From: Hymenopellis radicata
Taxonomy: Eukaryota; Basidiomycota; Agaricomycetes; Agaricales; Physalacriaceae
Assembly: GCA_015501595.1 (NCBI GenBank)
Contig: JADNRX010000284.1
Location: 1-64,000, forward strand
Direction of reading: 5' to 3'
Length of the DNA: 64,000 nt
Each line of letters begins with the position of its first letter. Within the stretch, counting starts at the first letter, position 1. A program made the translations under genes and the position numbers. The notes under the pieces are model-generated. The model was not told the DNA's origin. It did not search any database and worked only from the letters and a program-made list of their open reading frames with translations. Shown here one piece after another: positions 34,751 to 44,434 of the stretch.

Positions 34751-35534
34751 ATGGCGTCGAAGACTCCCAGAGCAAAGACCTTGTACGTCTCGCACATGTA
34801 CGCAAGACAAATCACTTAACCACTCTTTAGCGAAGAGGTGTTCCCTGCCACCCTTCCGGCATCCGACACGCCACCAATCCACAACACCATTGTGGAAAAT
34901 CACATCGCACCGTTTTATGCCTTGGGTTGGAGGTTTGCCGAATTTGATCTCCATCGTCACTTCGATGCGCAGAGTGAATGGGACAAGACATACAATCCGA
35001 TGTGCGACTCACAGTCGGCGTGGGTCAATCCGAGGTGGAGGCAATACGCCAAGGAGCTCCCGTACGTCTCTATTCTACTTGACACCTCGGTAGTGAGTAG
35101 TGTTTGCTCAGCGAAAGACGCGCTGAAAATGATGCGTTTCTTGAGCAGTTTCTTATAGACAAAATCAGTTACTCCGTAAGGGACCGCAGCTACCTAACGA
35201 AGTATATCCGGCTCGGAAGGATACTCCATATGGGTTAGAAATAAACTCACTAAGAAATCTATCATTTTCACCTTGTCTTTCGGTGAGCAAACACTACTCA
35301 CTACCCGAGGTGTGATGTATACTGATACTCATCAATTTGTGTAGTCATTACCACCGTCCAATGATACACTTCATGCGCAATGGAGACGCTGTCTACCAGA
35401 TCACGATCAATCTCCCTACCCATATGAAGACCTTCAAGGAATCAGAACAGAAAATTATTAAAGCCGCCATACAGGTCCTCCGACTTCCAGAGGACAAGGC
35501 GTCCGAGCTCAAGTGGTATCGTAACGGTTCCTAG
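34751..35534 (+). CDS. Small protein of unknown function, intact copy
   Basis: Three exons: MASKTPRAKTF (ATG 34751), then EEVFPATLPASDTPPIHN to RWRQYAKELP, then HYHRPMIHFMRNGDA to ELKWYRNGS with TAG at 35532. Total about 150 residues. The protein is rich in aromatic residues and His, lacks a signal peptide, membrane span or low-complexity region, and looks like a compact globular domain. I do not recognise the family. The second intron (about 35062-35344) is swollen to ~283 bases by an inserted inverted-repeat element. The decayed twin at 33.3 kb has a 49-base intron there. It is the only intact member of the duplicated pair. Confidence 0.65.
35082..35313. mobile_element. MITE-like foldback element inside an intron
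   Basis: The 232-base insert starts ACACCTCGGTAGTGAGTAGT and ends with the reverse complement ACTACTCACTACCCGAGGTGT-like sequence. About 50-65 bases at each end are complementary, with few mismatches (35082-35146 against 35250-35313). It has no coding capacity. Comparison with the 49-base intron of the sister copy at 33.63 kb gives the empty site, so insertion came after the duplication. No clear target-site duplication is left, so the superfamily is unassigned. Confidence 0.75.
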
Positions 35535-35890
35535 TACTCCTTCGAAGTCCGGGCATTTGCTCAGATTTTATAACGCTTCGCGCATCTCTAAGACTGGTCT
35601 TCAAGCACTCGAGCAATAAACGAATGACGCGGAAGGAGGTTGCTATGAAAGAAGCCTCCGGCGAAGAATCAATATCATTATCAGTTGTCGAACCGTCAGC
35701 GCCAACTGTCGAATCAATATCTCTATCAGCTGATGCACTGAACTTGGAACTGACGTGATGAAACCTGTGCTCGAAAATGCATATAAGTAGCCATGGTCGG
35801 GCCCTTTCCCCACTTCTTCTCACATTCTCGGCCAGGTTTCGTCCATTCGCTTTGTCCCTCACTCAGCTGCTGAAATACATGATTCTAGAT

Positions 35891-37294
35891 ATGACGCTCG
35901 CTTTCCGCGAATTCCCACTACCTCGGGATCTTGTCGAGGTCATTGTTTTCCACATCTCTGATGAGCTCGCCAACTTGCGAGTTGCCATCCTCATCTGTCG
36001 CGCGTTTGTACCTGTCTGCCGAAAACACATCTACGAAAAAATCGTTCTCCTCGATGACACAGACGACGCGGAGAGTCGCAACTTCTTTTATCCGCCTCGA
36101 TCCGAGTACCCTCCCGTTTACACTGAGGCGTCCTTTTTGGCCCTCCTAAAAGAAGCACCATCTCTCGGTGGATTGGTCAAGGAGATCAGGATTTGCGGAA
36201 GCACGCGAACCGTGAGGCAGAGAAACCCGGTGGAGTCGAAACTGCTGCCTATCATTCTGCCTTTCTTTTCCTTTCTACAGTCGATATCCTTCCAGAGGAT
36301 CAGGCCAGGTCTCCTGGAAGGACAGGGCTGTATACGCACACAGTACCACCTGGATATGCTCATAACCTCCCGACTGGCCAGGGCCATTCCGCCTTGCGTT
36401 CAAGTGATGGAACTCCGGCATGTTGAGTTTCAGCATGCAAAGGTCGTTGACGTGCTTTTCAGCACTTGCCATCGTTTAACCCATCTGGCTTTGGATCATG
36501 TTAGCATTCTTCGAGAGAAACGTTCTTTGAAGCGCTCGGTGGTCTCTGCCACTAAGAGCTTCCGGAACAGCATCTCTACAGCACCACAACCGATACCGCT
36601 ACTATCCTCTCCACCTGTCAAGTTGCAGTCGTTCGTCTCTGGGTCCAGTGTCGACCTTCCACGCCTCCCTTTTGTTGACCACCAAGGAGAGTCTTACTTC
36701 AGCCTATCGTCCGTGACATCCTTGAAGCTGTTGGATTCCTGCCAACTGTTATCCGAATCAACGTTCCACTGCTGGAAGCTCTTGATAACCAACACTGCTT
36801 CTACGCTGCAGGAGTTGGTAATATCTGCGGACTTGTGCGAGAGAATTTGGTGCGGTTTGTGCCCGCATGAGACGGTGATAGCGAGGACCACGGAACGCGG
36901 TACATGGGACCTTTCGAAGCACAAGAGGTTGCGCTCACTCACATTAATTTGGTGGACCACTCGCAGCTTGCCTAAAACGACGGCACTCCCGGAGCACCTC
37001 GAGCGGCTGATTCTTCTCGCCTGCGGGAAGCGGGATACGTGGAATGAGCTGGACGCATACATTAATCGTCATCCCATTCCCGCGTCGCTTTCTCACGTGG
37101 AAATAGTGCTTCATCGCAGACTGCATAGACACGGCCATGAATGTTTCTGCTGGGTGGGATGGGACGAGAATATGCATGCAGAGTTTGAGGAATGTAAGGC
37201 CGAAATCATGAACGGCATGCCCATTCTTCATGATCGGGGTCTGCTGAATGTGCGTCCGTACAAGGAGGCTGTAGAGGATGGACCCTTTCTTTAA
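35891..37294 (+). CDS. F-box-like protein, intronless family member A
   Basis: 467 residues in one exon. The start is chosen at ATG 35891, since the relatives share the sequence TAGATATG at this point; an ATG nine bases upstream is possible. The N-terminal F-box-like motif FREFPLPRDLVEVIVFHI is followed by LRVAILICRAFVPVCR. The body is an irregular leucine-rich surface (for example MELRHVEFQH and HRLTHLALDHV). It is the most diverged of four paralogues (others at 39.4, 46.75 and 63.6 kb). Expected role: SCF substrate adaptor. Substrate unknown. Confidence 0.7.
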   Translation: MTLAFREFPLPRDLVEVIVFHISDELANLRVAILICRAFVPVCRKHIYEKIVLLDDTDDAESRNFFYPPRSEYPPVYTEASFLALLKEAPSLGGLVKEIRICGSTRTVRQRNPVESKLLPIILPFFSFLQSISFQRIRPGLLEGQGCIRTQYHLDMLITSRLARAIPPCVQVMELRHVEFQHAKVVDVLFSTCHRLTHLALDHVSILREKRSLKRSVVSATKSFRNSISTAPQPIPLLSSPPVKLQSFVSGSSVDLPRLPFVDHQGESYFSLSSVTSLKLLDSCQLLSESTFHCWKLLITNTASTLQELVISADLCERIWCGLCPHETVIARTTERGTWDLSKHKRLRSLTLIWWTTRSLPKTTALPEHLERLILLACGKRDTWNELDAYINRHPIPASLSHVEIVLHRRLHRHGHECFCWVGWDENMHAEFEECKAEIMNGMPILHDRGLLNVRPYKEAVEDGPFL

Positions 37295-37971
37295 GCAGTG
37301 CATTTTAATTATTGGAAAATTGAGTGAAGACGATGAACGTACGCGGAGTCCTTCGAAGCACGGAGCGATTACTGACACATCACTTTAGTACAAGGAAGCA
37401 GAAACAACAATCACTGTAATACCATCTTGGATGTAGTTAGGACCTCCAGAAGCAGCTCCCTCGGCGCTCCCATTTCGTCCGAGTGTTTTTAATAACCCGT
37501 TCAACCACCAGGGACTCAAGAGTGGTAAGTCACGGACGGTGTGGCGCTAAGATACGGAGGTGTATTATTCTTTCGTTTCCACTCTGCTACAAAGGAGGGC
37601 GGAATCTGAGTTAGTCTCGAGGCCAGACGCCCGCCAGTAAGATACTCGATGACAGTCGATCGAGTACCCGTCGGACCGAACTGGCGAAGTGACTGGTGTC
37701 GAGTCTAAATCTGAGTAGGAAAGATGACATTGAACATTCCTTCAGCAGTGCACGAGACTGAGCAAGACAGCTAATGCGACGCGTCAAATTCAAGAAAAAA
37801 AAGGTTTCAGCAACCACTCGGTGTGGATATCACAGAGATAGGCTCAGATAGCACCACGGGCCCTTCAACTGCGTCCAGAGTGAAGGTCGAAAGTCAAGAA
37901 GCTGCCGGGCCGACATCCCGATTCCTCCATCATTCTAACCGTCTCTATTCCAAATTATCTTTGTGACCACC
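37295..37971. other. Intergenic, nothing seen
   Basis: About 680 bases between F-box member A and ICln. No gene or repeat recognised. The last ~100 bases should contain the ICln promoter. Confidence 0.4.
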
Positions 37972-38724
37972 ATGGCTGTCGTTCTCACATCCACGATCCC
38001 ACCCTTCAACACCCCCGACGACCATCGCGCCCTCGTCTCATCAACACCCGAAAACCTCTCTGACATTCCCGCCGTTTTGCGGCACAAACAAGACAACGTT
38101 CGCGTCTCTTTCGATCCCGCCATCGACGGCCAGCCCGAATGGGGCGTGGGCACCCTCTATGTGATAGACTCGTTCCTGGTCTTCATACAGACTGAGAGCG
38201 GAAAAGGATTCCAGATTGAATATCCCGCAATAACGCTGCACGCGATATCGCGGGCAGAAGGCGAGGTGCCGAATATCTACTGCCAGTTGGATGATGGTTT
38301 TGGGAATCCGGAAGCACTGGATGGTGAGGACGAGCAAATGAGGGAGCTCATAATCACGCCAAGCGATCCCACTTCACGTATGTAGTCGTACAACGCTCAG
38401 GCAAGATGACTGATATCTAGCTGTAGTCGACGCCATATTTGAGGCGCTCTCTCTCTGCGCGTCACTACATCCCGACGAGCCGTCTCCATCCGACGATGAG
38501 GACGATGCCTTTGTCGACGCCGACGACTTTGACGCGTACGACGACGATGAAGGGGAGGAACTGAGCCAAGTCGGTAAAGTGCGCAGCGATTTCATTAACG
38601 ACAACCGATACCAACCATATTGATTGCTATCTCTTCGCCTTCATAGGCTACCCTCAATCATCTGGAATCCATCATTGATTACGCCGACGCCAAAGCACCG
38701 GCGGAGGCACAAGAAAAACAATAG
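37972..38724 (+). CDS. Methylosome subunit ICln
   Basis: ICln has a PH-like fold and holds Sm proteins for arginine methylation by PRMT5 and for snRNP assembly; an older name is chloride conductance regulator. ATG 37972 opens MAVVLTSTIPPF. The PH-like core includes GVGTLYVIDSFLVFI and KGFQIEYPAITLHAISR. A second exon holds the characteristic acidic tail (FVDADDFDAYDDDEGEE near 38510), and a last exon starts ATLNHLESIIDYADA. Introns: about 38379-38421 and 38578-38647. Stop TAG 38722. Total about 205 residues, close to fungal ICln proteins. Confidence 0.88.
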
Positions 38725-39404
38725 GTATATCGTTCTCTCACATGTATAATGTATCAATCACTACTCCCTGCCATCTTGTAACTGTCGTACACGCTGAATC
38801 TCCCAATTCTGACTCATCTCCCTACTTGGTTCTCCGATGCCTCGAGGTCCCTGTTGTCGACCATTCCATACGACGCGTCGCGCGACCTGCGTTTCTCGCA
38901 CACAACGATGCTCAAGGCTTCCAGACTCTAATTGTCGAAAAGCAAGACTGGTATCCGATAGAATTGTGGGTCTGACGACAAACGGCGCTGAAATTTTTGG
39001 ATCGTATTGAATGACATGGACTTTGGGTGGTCAAAGAAGACTTGATATTGTTGGAGGGAGGCTAATGCCAAATACAACCAAGCTGGAACTTGAACTTGAA
39101 CTTGATCATTCAGTTTGACTGAGTTTGACTCAGGTCTTAGACGAGGCCAGTCTGATTAACCCTTTGCCGCTACGTTCATTTTCGCTACGAGTCACCTTCC
39201 CAATATTAGAGGCCAGCGAGACACAAATCCAGTTTCGGACAATCAATCGCGATGTGTATCACGCTCGTTGATGTTCCCACCCGACGTCAATGACTCAAGT
39301 ACACGACCGAGCCTATAAGTAGCCTGTAATCCATCTTGACTCTGTCTACCAAACCGAAGGTTCACCTGTTCCTTATTCTCGTTGGGATACTGATATTCCT
39401 AGAT
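38725..39404. other. Intergenic; left end of segmental duplication A
   Basis: No gene. From about 39219 (GACACAAATCCAGTTTCGGA) to the F-box start the sequence matches 46629-46753, the promoter of the sister F-box gene. A short direct repeat (GAACTTGAACTTGAACTTG) lies near 39088. The motif block 39147-39205 recurs in weaker form near 42868-42935. Confidence 0.6.
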
Positions 39405-40850
39405 ATGGCATCCCCTTTGCGCGAATTCCCACTGCCCCCGGAGCTCGTTGAGCTCGTCGTTTCCCACATTTGCCGTGACATTGCCAGCCTGCGGGTTGCC
39501 ATCCTCATCTGTCGCGCCTTTGTGCCTGTCTGCCGGACACACCTTTACGAGAAAATTTTAATCACACTGCTCGATGACATTGACGACCCTGAGCGTCGTT
39601 CGTACTATCCATCTCGAGCCGAATATCCAGCCGTTTTCACGGAGCAGTCCTTTCTGGGTCTTTTGGAAGAGACGCCCTCCCTTGGCCAACTGGTTAAGGA
39701 AGTCAGGATTTGCGGAAGCACGACATCCGTAAAAGAGGACGTCTACGTGGAGTCGAAACACCTACCTATCATTCTACCTCTCCTGCCCTCCCTAGCATCG
39801 ATATCATTCCAGAGAATCAGACCGGGGACTTGGGCTCGGCATGGCTGTATCGTTAGCCAGTCCCATCCGCACATGCTTATGACCTCTCAACTAGCCAAGT
39901 CTATTCCGCCTGGCGTCCAATCAATGGAGCTTCGTCACGTCAAGTTTCAGCATGAAACCGTCGTTGACGATCTCTTCAGCGATTGCCATCGTTTAACCCA
40001 TCTAGCCTTGGATGAAGTTGGCATCCTTCCCGCGCCCGCACATGAAGTCAACATCCTTCCCGCACAGCGTTCTCCGAAGCGCTCGATGGTTTTTCCTCCT
40101 AAACGTATTTGGAAGAGCATCTTTCCAACGACACCCCCAGTGCCTCGGGACGTGCCGGTGCCACCTCCACCTCCCAAGTTGAAATCCTTCATCCTTGGAT
40201 CTAGCGTCAATCTCCCTCGCCTACCTTTCATTGACAACCAGGGAGTGCCCTACTTCGAATTGTCATCCGTGACCTCTTTAAAGCTGTACGGTCATCAGTA
40301 CGGGCGATCAACACCCTACTACCGGGATACATTGATAAGCAACACCGCTTCAACGCTTCAAGAGTTGATGATATCTGCGGAATTCTGTAGGTCCTTTTCC
40401 TCAGACTTCTACGGTGTACGCTCATACAACGATTCTGTAGCAGACAGTATACGCCGTCCCAGTCTATGGGATCTCGCCAGTCATAAGAGAGTGCGTTCCC
40501 TCTCTTTGATTTTGATGAATACGCGGACCCTGCCTTCATGGACACTTCCGGACCATCTCGAAAAGCTCGTGTTCTTCGTCTGTGAGAAACGGCTTGCGTG
40601 GAACGATCTCGACGCGTATATCGACCGCCACCCCATGTCCGCATCGCTTTTTTGTGTCGAAATACTCCTTCATCCTGCACATCGTGGATGTTACAGGTTT
40701 ATTTGCCGGAATGGACGGGATGAGGATACCGATGCAGAGTTCGAGGAATGGAAGGCGGAAGTTATTCGTGGCATGCCCCTCGTTCATGATCGTGGTCTCT
40801 TGAGCGTGCGGCAGCTCAAAGGAGAGAGGAACGATGAACCATTACCATAA
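39405..40850 (+). CDS. F-box-like protein, intronless family member B
   Basis: 481 residues, one exon, ATG 39405, stop TAA 40848. F-box-like N-terminus LREFPLPPELVELVVSHI, then RVAILICRAFVPVCR. Nearly identical for long stretches to member C (46.75 kb). It differs by a short internal duplication near 40020-40075 (two ILPA segments) and by scattered replacements in the C-terminal third. No stop or frameshift. Expected role: SCF adaptor. The high similarity with intact frames suggests that both copies are still under some constraint or are very young. Confidence 0.75.
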   Translation: MASPLREFPLPPELVELVVSHICRDIASLRVAILICRAFVPVCRTHLYEKILITLLDDIDDPERRSYYPSRAEYPAVFTEQSFLGLLEETPSLGQLVKEVRICGSTTSVKEDVYVESKHLPIILPLLPSLASISFQRIRPGTWARHGCIVSQSHPHMLMTSQLAKSIPPGVQSMELRHVKFQHETVVDDLFSDCHRLTHLALDEVGILPAPAHEVNILPAQRSPKRSMVFPPKRIWKSIFPTTPPVPRDVPVPPPPPKLKSFILGSSVNLPRLPFIDNQGVPYFELSSVTSLKLYGHQYGRSTPYYRDTLISNTASTLQELMISAEFCRSFSSDFYGVRSYNDSVADSIRRPSLWDLASHKRVRSLSLILMNTRTLPSWTLPDHLEKLVFFVCEKRLAWNDLDAYIDRHPMSASLFCVEILLHPAHRGCYRFICRNGRDEDTDAEFEEWKAEVIRGMPLVHDRGLLSVRQLKGERNDEPLP

Positions 40851-41048
40851 CAAGTTCATCAGACTTCCAAAAAGCCATGTTGAGTGCCATTGGTCGAGTG
40901 CAAACATTCGTTGCAGGTTAATTAGAAACATCGTCAGACTGCACTTCGGATGTAGTACCTCGTGTCGACACTACGCTCGCAATATGTGCTCATGTGTCGG
41001 GAACAGTGAGAAATGGTTTTGCATGTCAGGTAGGCTTTCGTCGGTGTC

Positions 41049-41307
41049 TACTGTACTATTACGACCTAGTCTTCATGGGGCGTTACCCGTTACGCATACT
41101 CTTCACAGACGTTGCTCTTCATTCAGGGTCCAATTTCCTTATATGGACAGGTGGGAGCGGTGGCAACAGCCGCCGCCTTAAAAAATTTCCTTTTTGGGCC
41201 TTACCTGGGGCCCAATTTTGGCCGTTACGCATTATGGTAGCATGAACTCTTCATTTCACAGGCCCCCGTTACCCGTTATGCGAAGACTTGCGTGTAATAG
41301 TACAGTA
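41049..41307. mobile_element. TA-flanked MITE with a paralogous empty site
   Basis: Body 41051-41305, flanked by TA on both sides. The ends are complementary: CTGTACTATTAC at the left, GTAATAGTACAG at the right, with further matches (AGTCTTC and GTTACCCGTTACGC-like blocks) inside. The paralogous site in duplication B (near 48525: GTCGATGCTCAATCCGCG) lacks the insert, so it landed after the duplication. TA target and CTGT-type ends fit a Tc1/mariner-derived non-autonomous element. Confidence 0.75.
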
Positions 41308-42047
41308 GTCCGCGTACCTGAAAAAGAGAACACAAATGCTGTAGCCCAACGTGCAGCCCGATCAACGGCAGGTACAGTGAGGTACAGTGAGTTATGTAGT
41401 ACCTGCTAGAAAGCCACAGGGCATCGCGAGATCGTTCGTTTTATATGAGCTATATGGGGCCACTCAACGCAGTCAGCGAGCTCTTGAGGTACAAGCGTAA
41501 ATCCCATTGTGTGCACTATGCAATTGACGCGACGTACACGCGAATAAGTTCCCAAAGGTTCAGTCATGAACGTTGAACAGGACACCTTCACAATTTGAGG
41601 TTCTTCGGGTCGTGTCTGCTTGACCGCGCTGGGGCGCATGGAACCGCGTCAACCTCCGGAAAAGAGGACACATTCTGCACAGCAGGTATGTACGTAATAA
41701 ATCCATTACCTACTCATCTTCGTATTTACACGCCTTCTAGTCAACTCTGTGTCTTTGGCTCCTCTGCTCGTCCTCGGACGGAAAGTATCACTGCTCTGCT
41801 TCAAAAATGACTATCGATGGGACGCCCAATGTTCCCCACCCGTCTCATCGGCTACAACGCCGTCTCCTGGGCACCTCTGCCTCCCTCTTTTCCCTTCAAT
41901 CCATCACCCATCCCCCAATCAAGTGTTTCATGTCCGCTGACTGCGCCAACCTTGTCAAAATATGGAGTACCAACATGCTGTGAGGACTCCCAGTCGTAGG
42001 TCGAGGAAAAGACGCTTGAAGGCCACACCGCCTGCGTCCGTGATGTC

Positions 42048-42199
42048 TACTGTCCTATTTCGACCGTAAGTTCACGTCACAGGTCACAAGGCCTGTGAAT
42101 TTCCTTATCGGACACCGGAAAACGCCTCCGATCACTTATCGGCGTGGGAAGGTCAAAAAATTCAAAATTTTGTGAACTTACGGTCGAAATACTACAGTA
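42048..42199. mobile_element. Second, short TA-flanked MITE
   Basis: Body 42050-42197 (148 bases) between TA dinucleotides. Terminal inverted repeats are about 26 bases: CTGTCCTATTTCGACCGTAA at the left and its complement TTACGGTCGAAATACTACAG at the right. The ends resemble those of the MITE at 41.05 kb (CTGTnCTATTnCGACC), suggesting one family with different interiors. No coding capacity. Confidence 0.8.
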
Positions 42200-43330
42200 T
42201 TCCATGCTCTGAACTCTGGGGTATCGACAAAATCTATCTTGCAGGTCGTGCAAGTGAATTGGTGTATGTTAAGTATAGCCATAACGGACCGTTATGTAGC
42301 GTCCATCAGGCCCCCCATACAGACGTCAACGTTGCTCGCCATCTTCCATAGTCATGAGATGGACCTCCACATTCTTGTTCGTGCTGCGCGCCCTCTATTT
42401 TGCATATTGGAAAAGCTTCGTGGCTCACAATCAACGCTTCGAGTCTTCAAACCATAAAGCGGTCAGCAGCCTACATAGTCTTTACGTTCGCCAACACAGC
42501 TAAAATTTCACGGAAGGCGTTGATAATTTTGTCTGTTCAAGCCGTACTATATGGTCCGCCCCTTGAGTCAGAATCAAATGTAAGTGTTGCGTTCGACGTT
42601 CATCGCATGCATAACGTGAAGCTGATGAAGTAGAGTGAATGGTGTTCCTCGTTGGGAGAAACACCGCGCCAGAGTGCAAGGTCCGTGCCCTTGTGCGAGC
42701 CAGCGTCATCCCCAATGCGCTCCCAGCGGACGACGTCCCGGAGAGCGTCGGGTTGGGGTGCATGGACGATGATGCCGAGAGGCTAGCGCGGCAATGATAC
42801 CAATAGTGGTGGCATCAAGGCAGTGGCCGCGGCAAAGCATGGACAGACATATGGATTATCTAGAAGAACTCCAGTCTGATTAGCTTGTGGCAACATGTAC
42901 TTCGCTACGTTCATTTTTGCTACCGAGTATGTACAAGCGACATCAGGAAAAAGCCTCCTGGGTATTCTGGGGAAAATCACACACTAATTAGTACTATTGT
43001 CAAAGATTGTACTATTCCCACTAAAACACATGAAAAAGTTGCAATATTGAGATTTTTGCGGCAGCCCGAACTATTCTGAATGAAAAGTTCACACATCATA
43101 TGGCAGAAATAATAGTCACCAAATAAATTGAATGGATCTGTAGCATTACCAGGTAAAGTGTCTGAATATGGCCGAGTACGTTACCATTTGTCTAGTCTAT
43201 GCTCCGAAACCAGGTATGCTCCTCGACATAAGAACACTCTGTACTCAGCGGCGAGACGACAGGCGAAGGCGGCACAGCGCGGTATCAATGCCGACGCGTG
43301 GCGAGTGAGGTTTCGCGCGACGCAGTACCT

Positions 43331-44434
43331 CGCCACCCTAGAGACCTCAACGAGTTTCCGGATCACACGGAAACTCGAGTACTCGACCCGGTCGGGGGTC
43401 TCGGTGATCCGACTCGTTTGATCCGCGGATCGATAACGGGTCGGATCAGAGAAGGATCGCGAGTACGGCCTTGGAGGCACGAGTACTCGTCGCGAGTACT
43501 CGGTTTGACTCGCAATAATGTAGATACATATTTAAACTTAATTTACAAATTTTTTAGAAGTTGAACGGGCCCTTGCGTCGCCCAAATGAGACGTTCGCGT
43601 GAATTTCCTAGAAATTCTCACATCCGGCAAACGCCGAGAGGCCGCGTAAGCGTGCGATCGCAGCCTCTCTCTCTCTCCTACTCACCACCACGACCACCCA
43701 GAGTGCGACGATTGTCGCCTCTGCCGCTCTGACGACTGTCAGGCGGCCTTTGGGGTGTGTACTTCCACCTTGGCTGCATGCCGGGTGGTGGATCTTGGCC
43801 TTGGCTTCATGCCGGGCCTGCTGCTGCTGTCTTTGCGACAGCAGCAGAGGATGCACAACAACAACGACTCGACGATGGACACCGGACGATGGACGCCAGA
43901 CCCGGTATTACGACGACGCAGGACACCGCCAACGCGGATGAGGAGATCGACGACGCGTCCGCGACTACGCGTCGACAACAACGCCAACGACAAGATGATG
44001 CGGCGATGGTGGCGGTAGTGGGATGGCGAGCCGAGGCAGGAACAGTGTTGGGTGAGTGGCTTTTTTTCCTTTTTCTCCCATCCCACCACCATCATACCAC
44101 GACCAGGACCACCATCACCCCATCACCCCCACCACTACTACCCTCAGTCCGTACTCATGCACGGCTGAGTGTCCCCGTGCCATTGCCCGGGGATGCTCAC
44201 CAGGCATGAATGAACTTTGGGCAAGTTTGAGGGGGCTGATCCGTGAGATCCGTCGACGACCCGGATCGCGCACGAGTACTCGCAAACCTCGCGAGTACTC
44301 GACTCGTTTGACTCGCGAGTCAACGCGGGTCGAGTCAAACGCGGATCGCGGATCGAGGCTCTTGGCCTCGAGTACTCGCCTCACGGATCGCGAGTCAGAC
44401 CCGGATCTGACTCGTTGAGGTCTCTACGCCACCC
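43331..44434. mobile_element. Non-autonomous hAT-type transposon with 8-bp target duplication
   Basis: The element occupies 43339-44426 (1,088 bases). Both ends carry the identical 17-base inverted repeat TAGAGACCTCAACGAGT, and the first bases fit the hAT terminal pattern YAGNG. Perfect 8-base direct repeats CGCCACCC flank it (43331-43338 and 44427-44434), as hAT insertions produce. Six copies of the palindrome CGAGTACTCG lie in the subterminal zones: three at the left (43376, 43480, 43493) and three at the right (44273, 44292, 44369). They are probably transposase-binding sites. The interior is GC-rich simple sequence, not a transposase. A related active element elsewhere in the genome must supply the enzyme. 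Confidence 0.9.

Larger units (their letters stand above)
39219..41540 (+). repeat. Segmental duplication A (partner 46.6-48.85 kb)
   Basis: The unit contains promoter, F-box gene and a 3' flank. It matches 46629-48850 over its length, apart from the MITE at 41049-41307 (only here), a replaced stretch 40855-40990, and a deletion in the 3' part (after 41500). The match downstream is clear: TAGTACCTGCTAGAAAGCCA at about 41398 recurs at about 48612. Confidence 0.85.
40851..43338. other. Repeat-rich intergenic region
   Basis: No supported gene in about 2.5 kb. Contents: 3' flank of duplication A (to about 41540), MITE-like elements at 41049-41307 and 42050-42197, and a block near 42868-42935 resembling 39147-39205. 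The frame open from 43128 to 43330 (RINADAWRVRFRATQYLAT-like) is cut by the hAT element at 43339 and may be a remnant gene. Confidence 0.6.

Noticed and set aside
38742..38975. Short frame downstream of ICln
   Set aside because: No homology and likely in the ICln 3' UTR.
43750..44209. Open frames of up to 150 codons inside the hAT element
   Set aside because: Composition is simple-sequence (Gln, Thr, His, Pro runs) in all frames, and no transposase or host domain appears.
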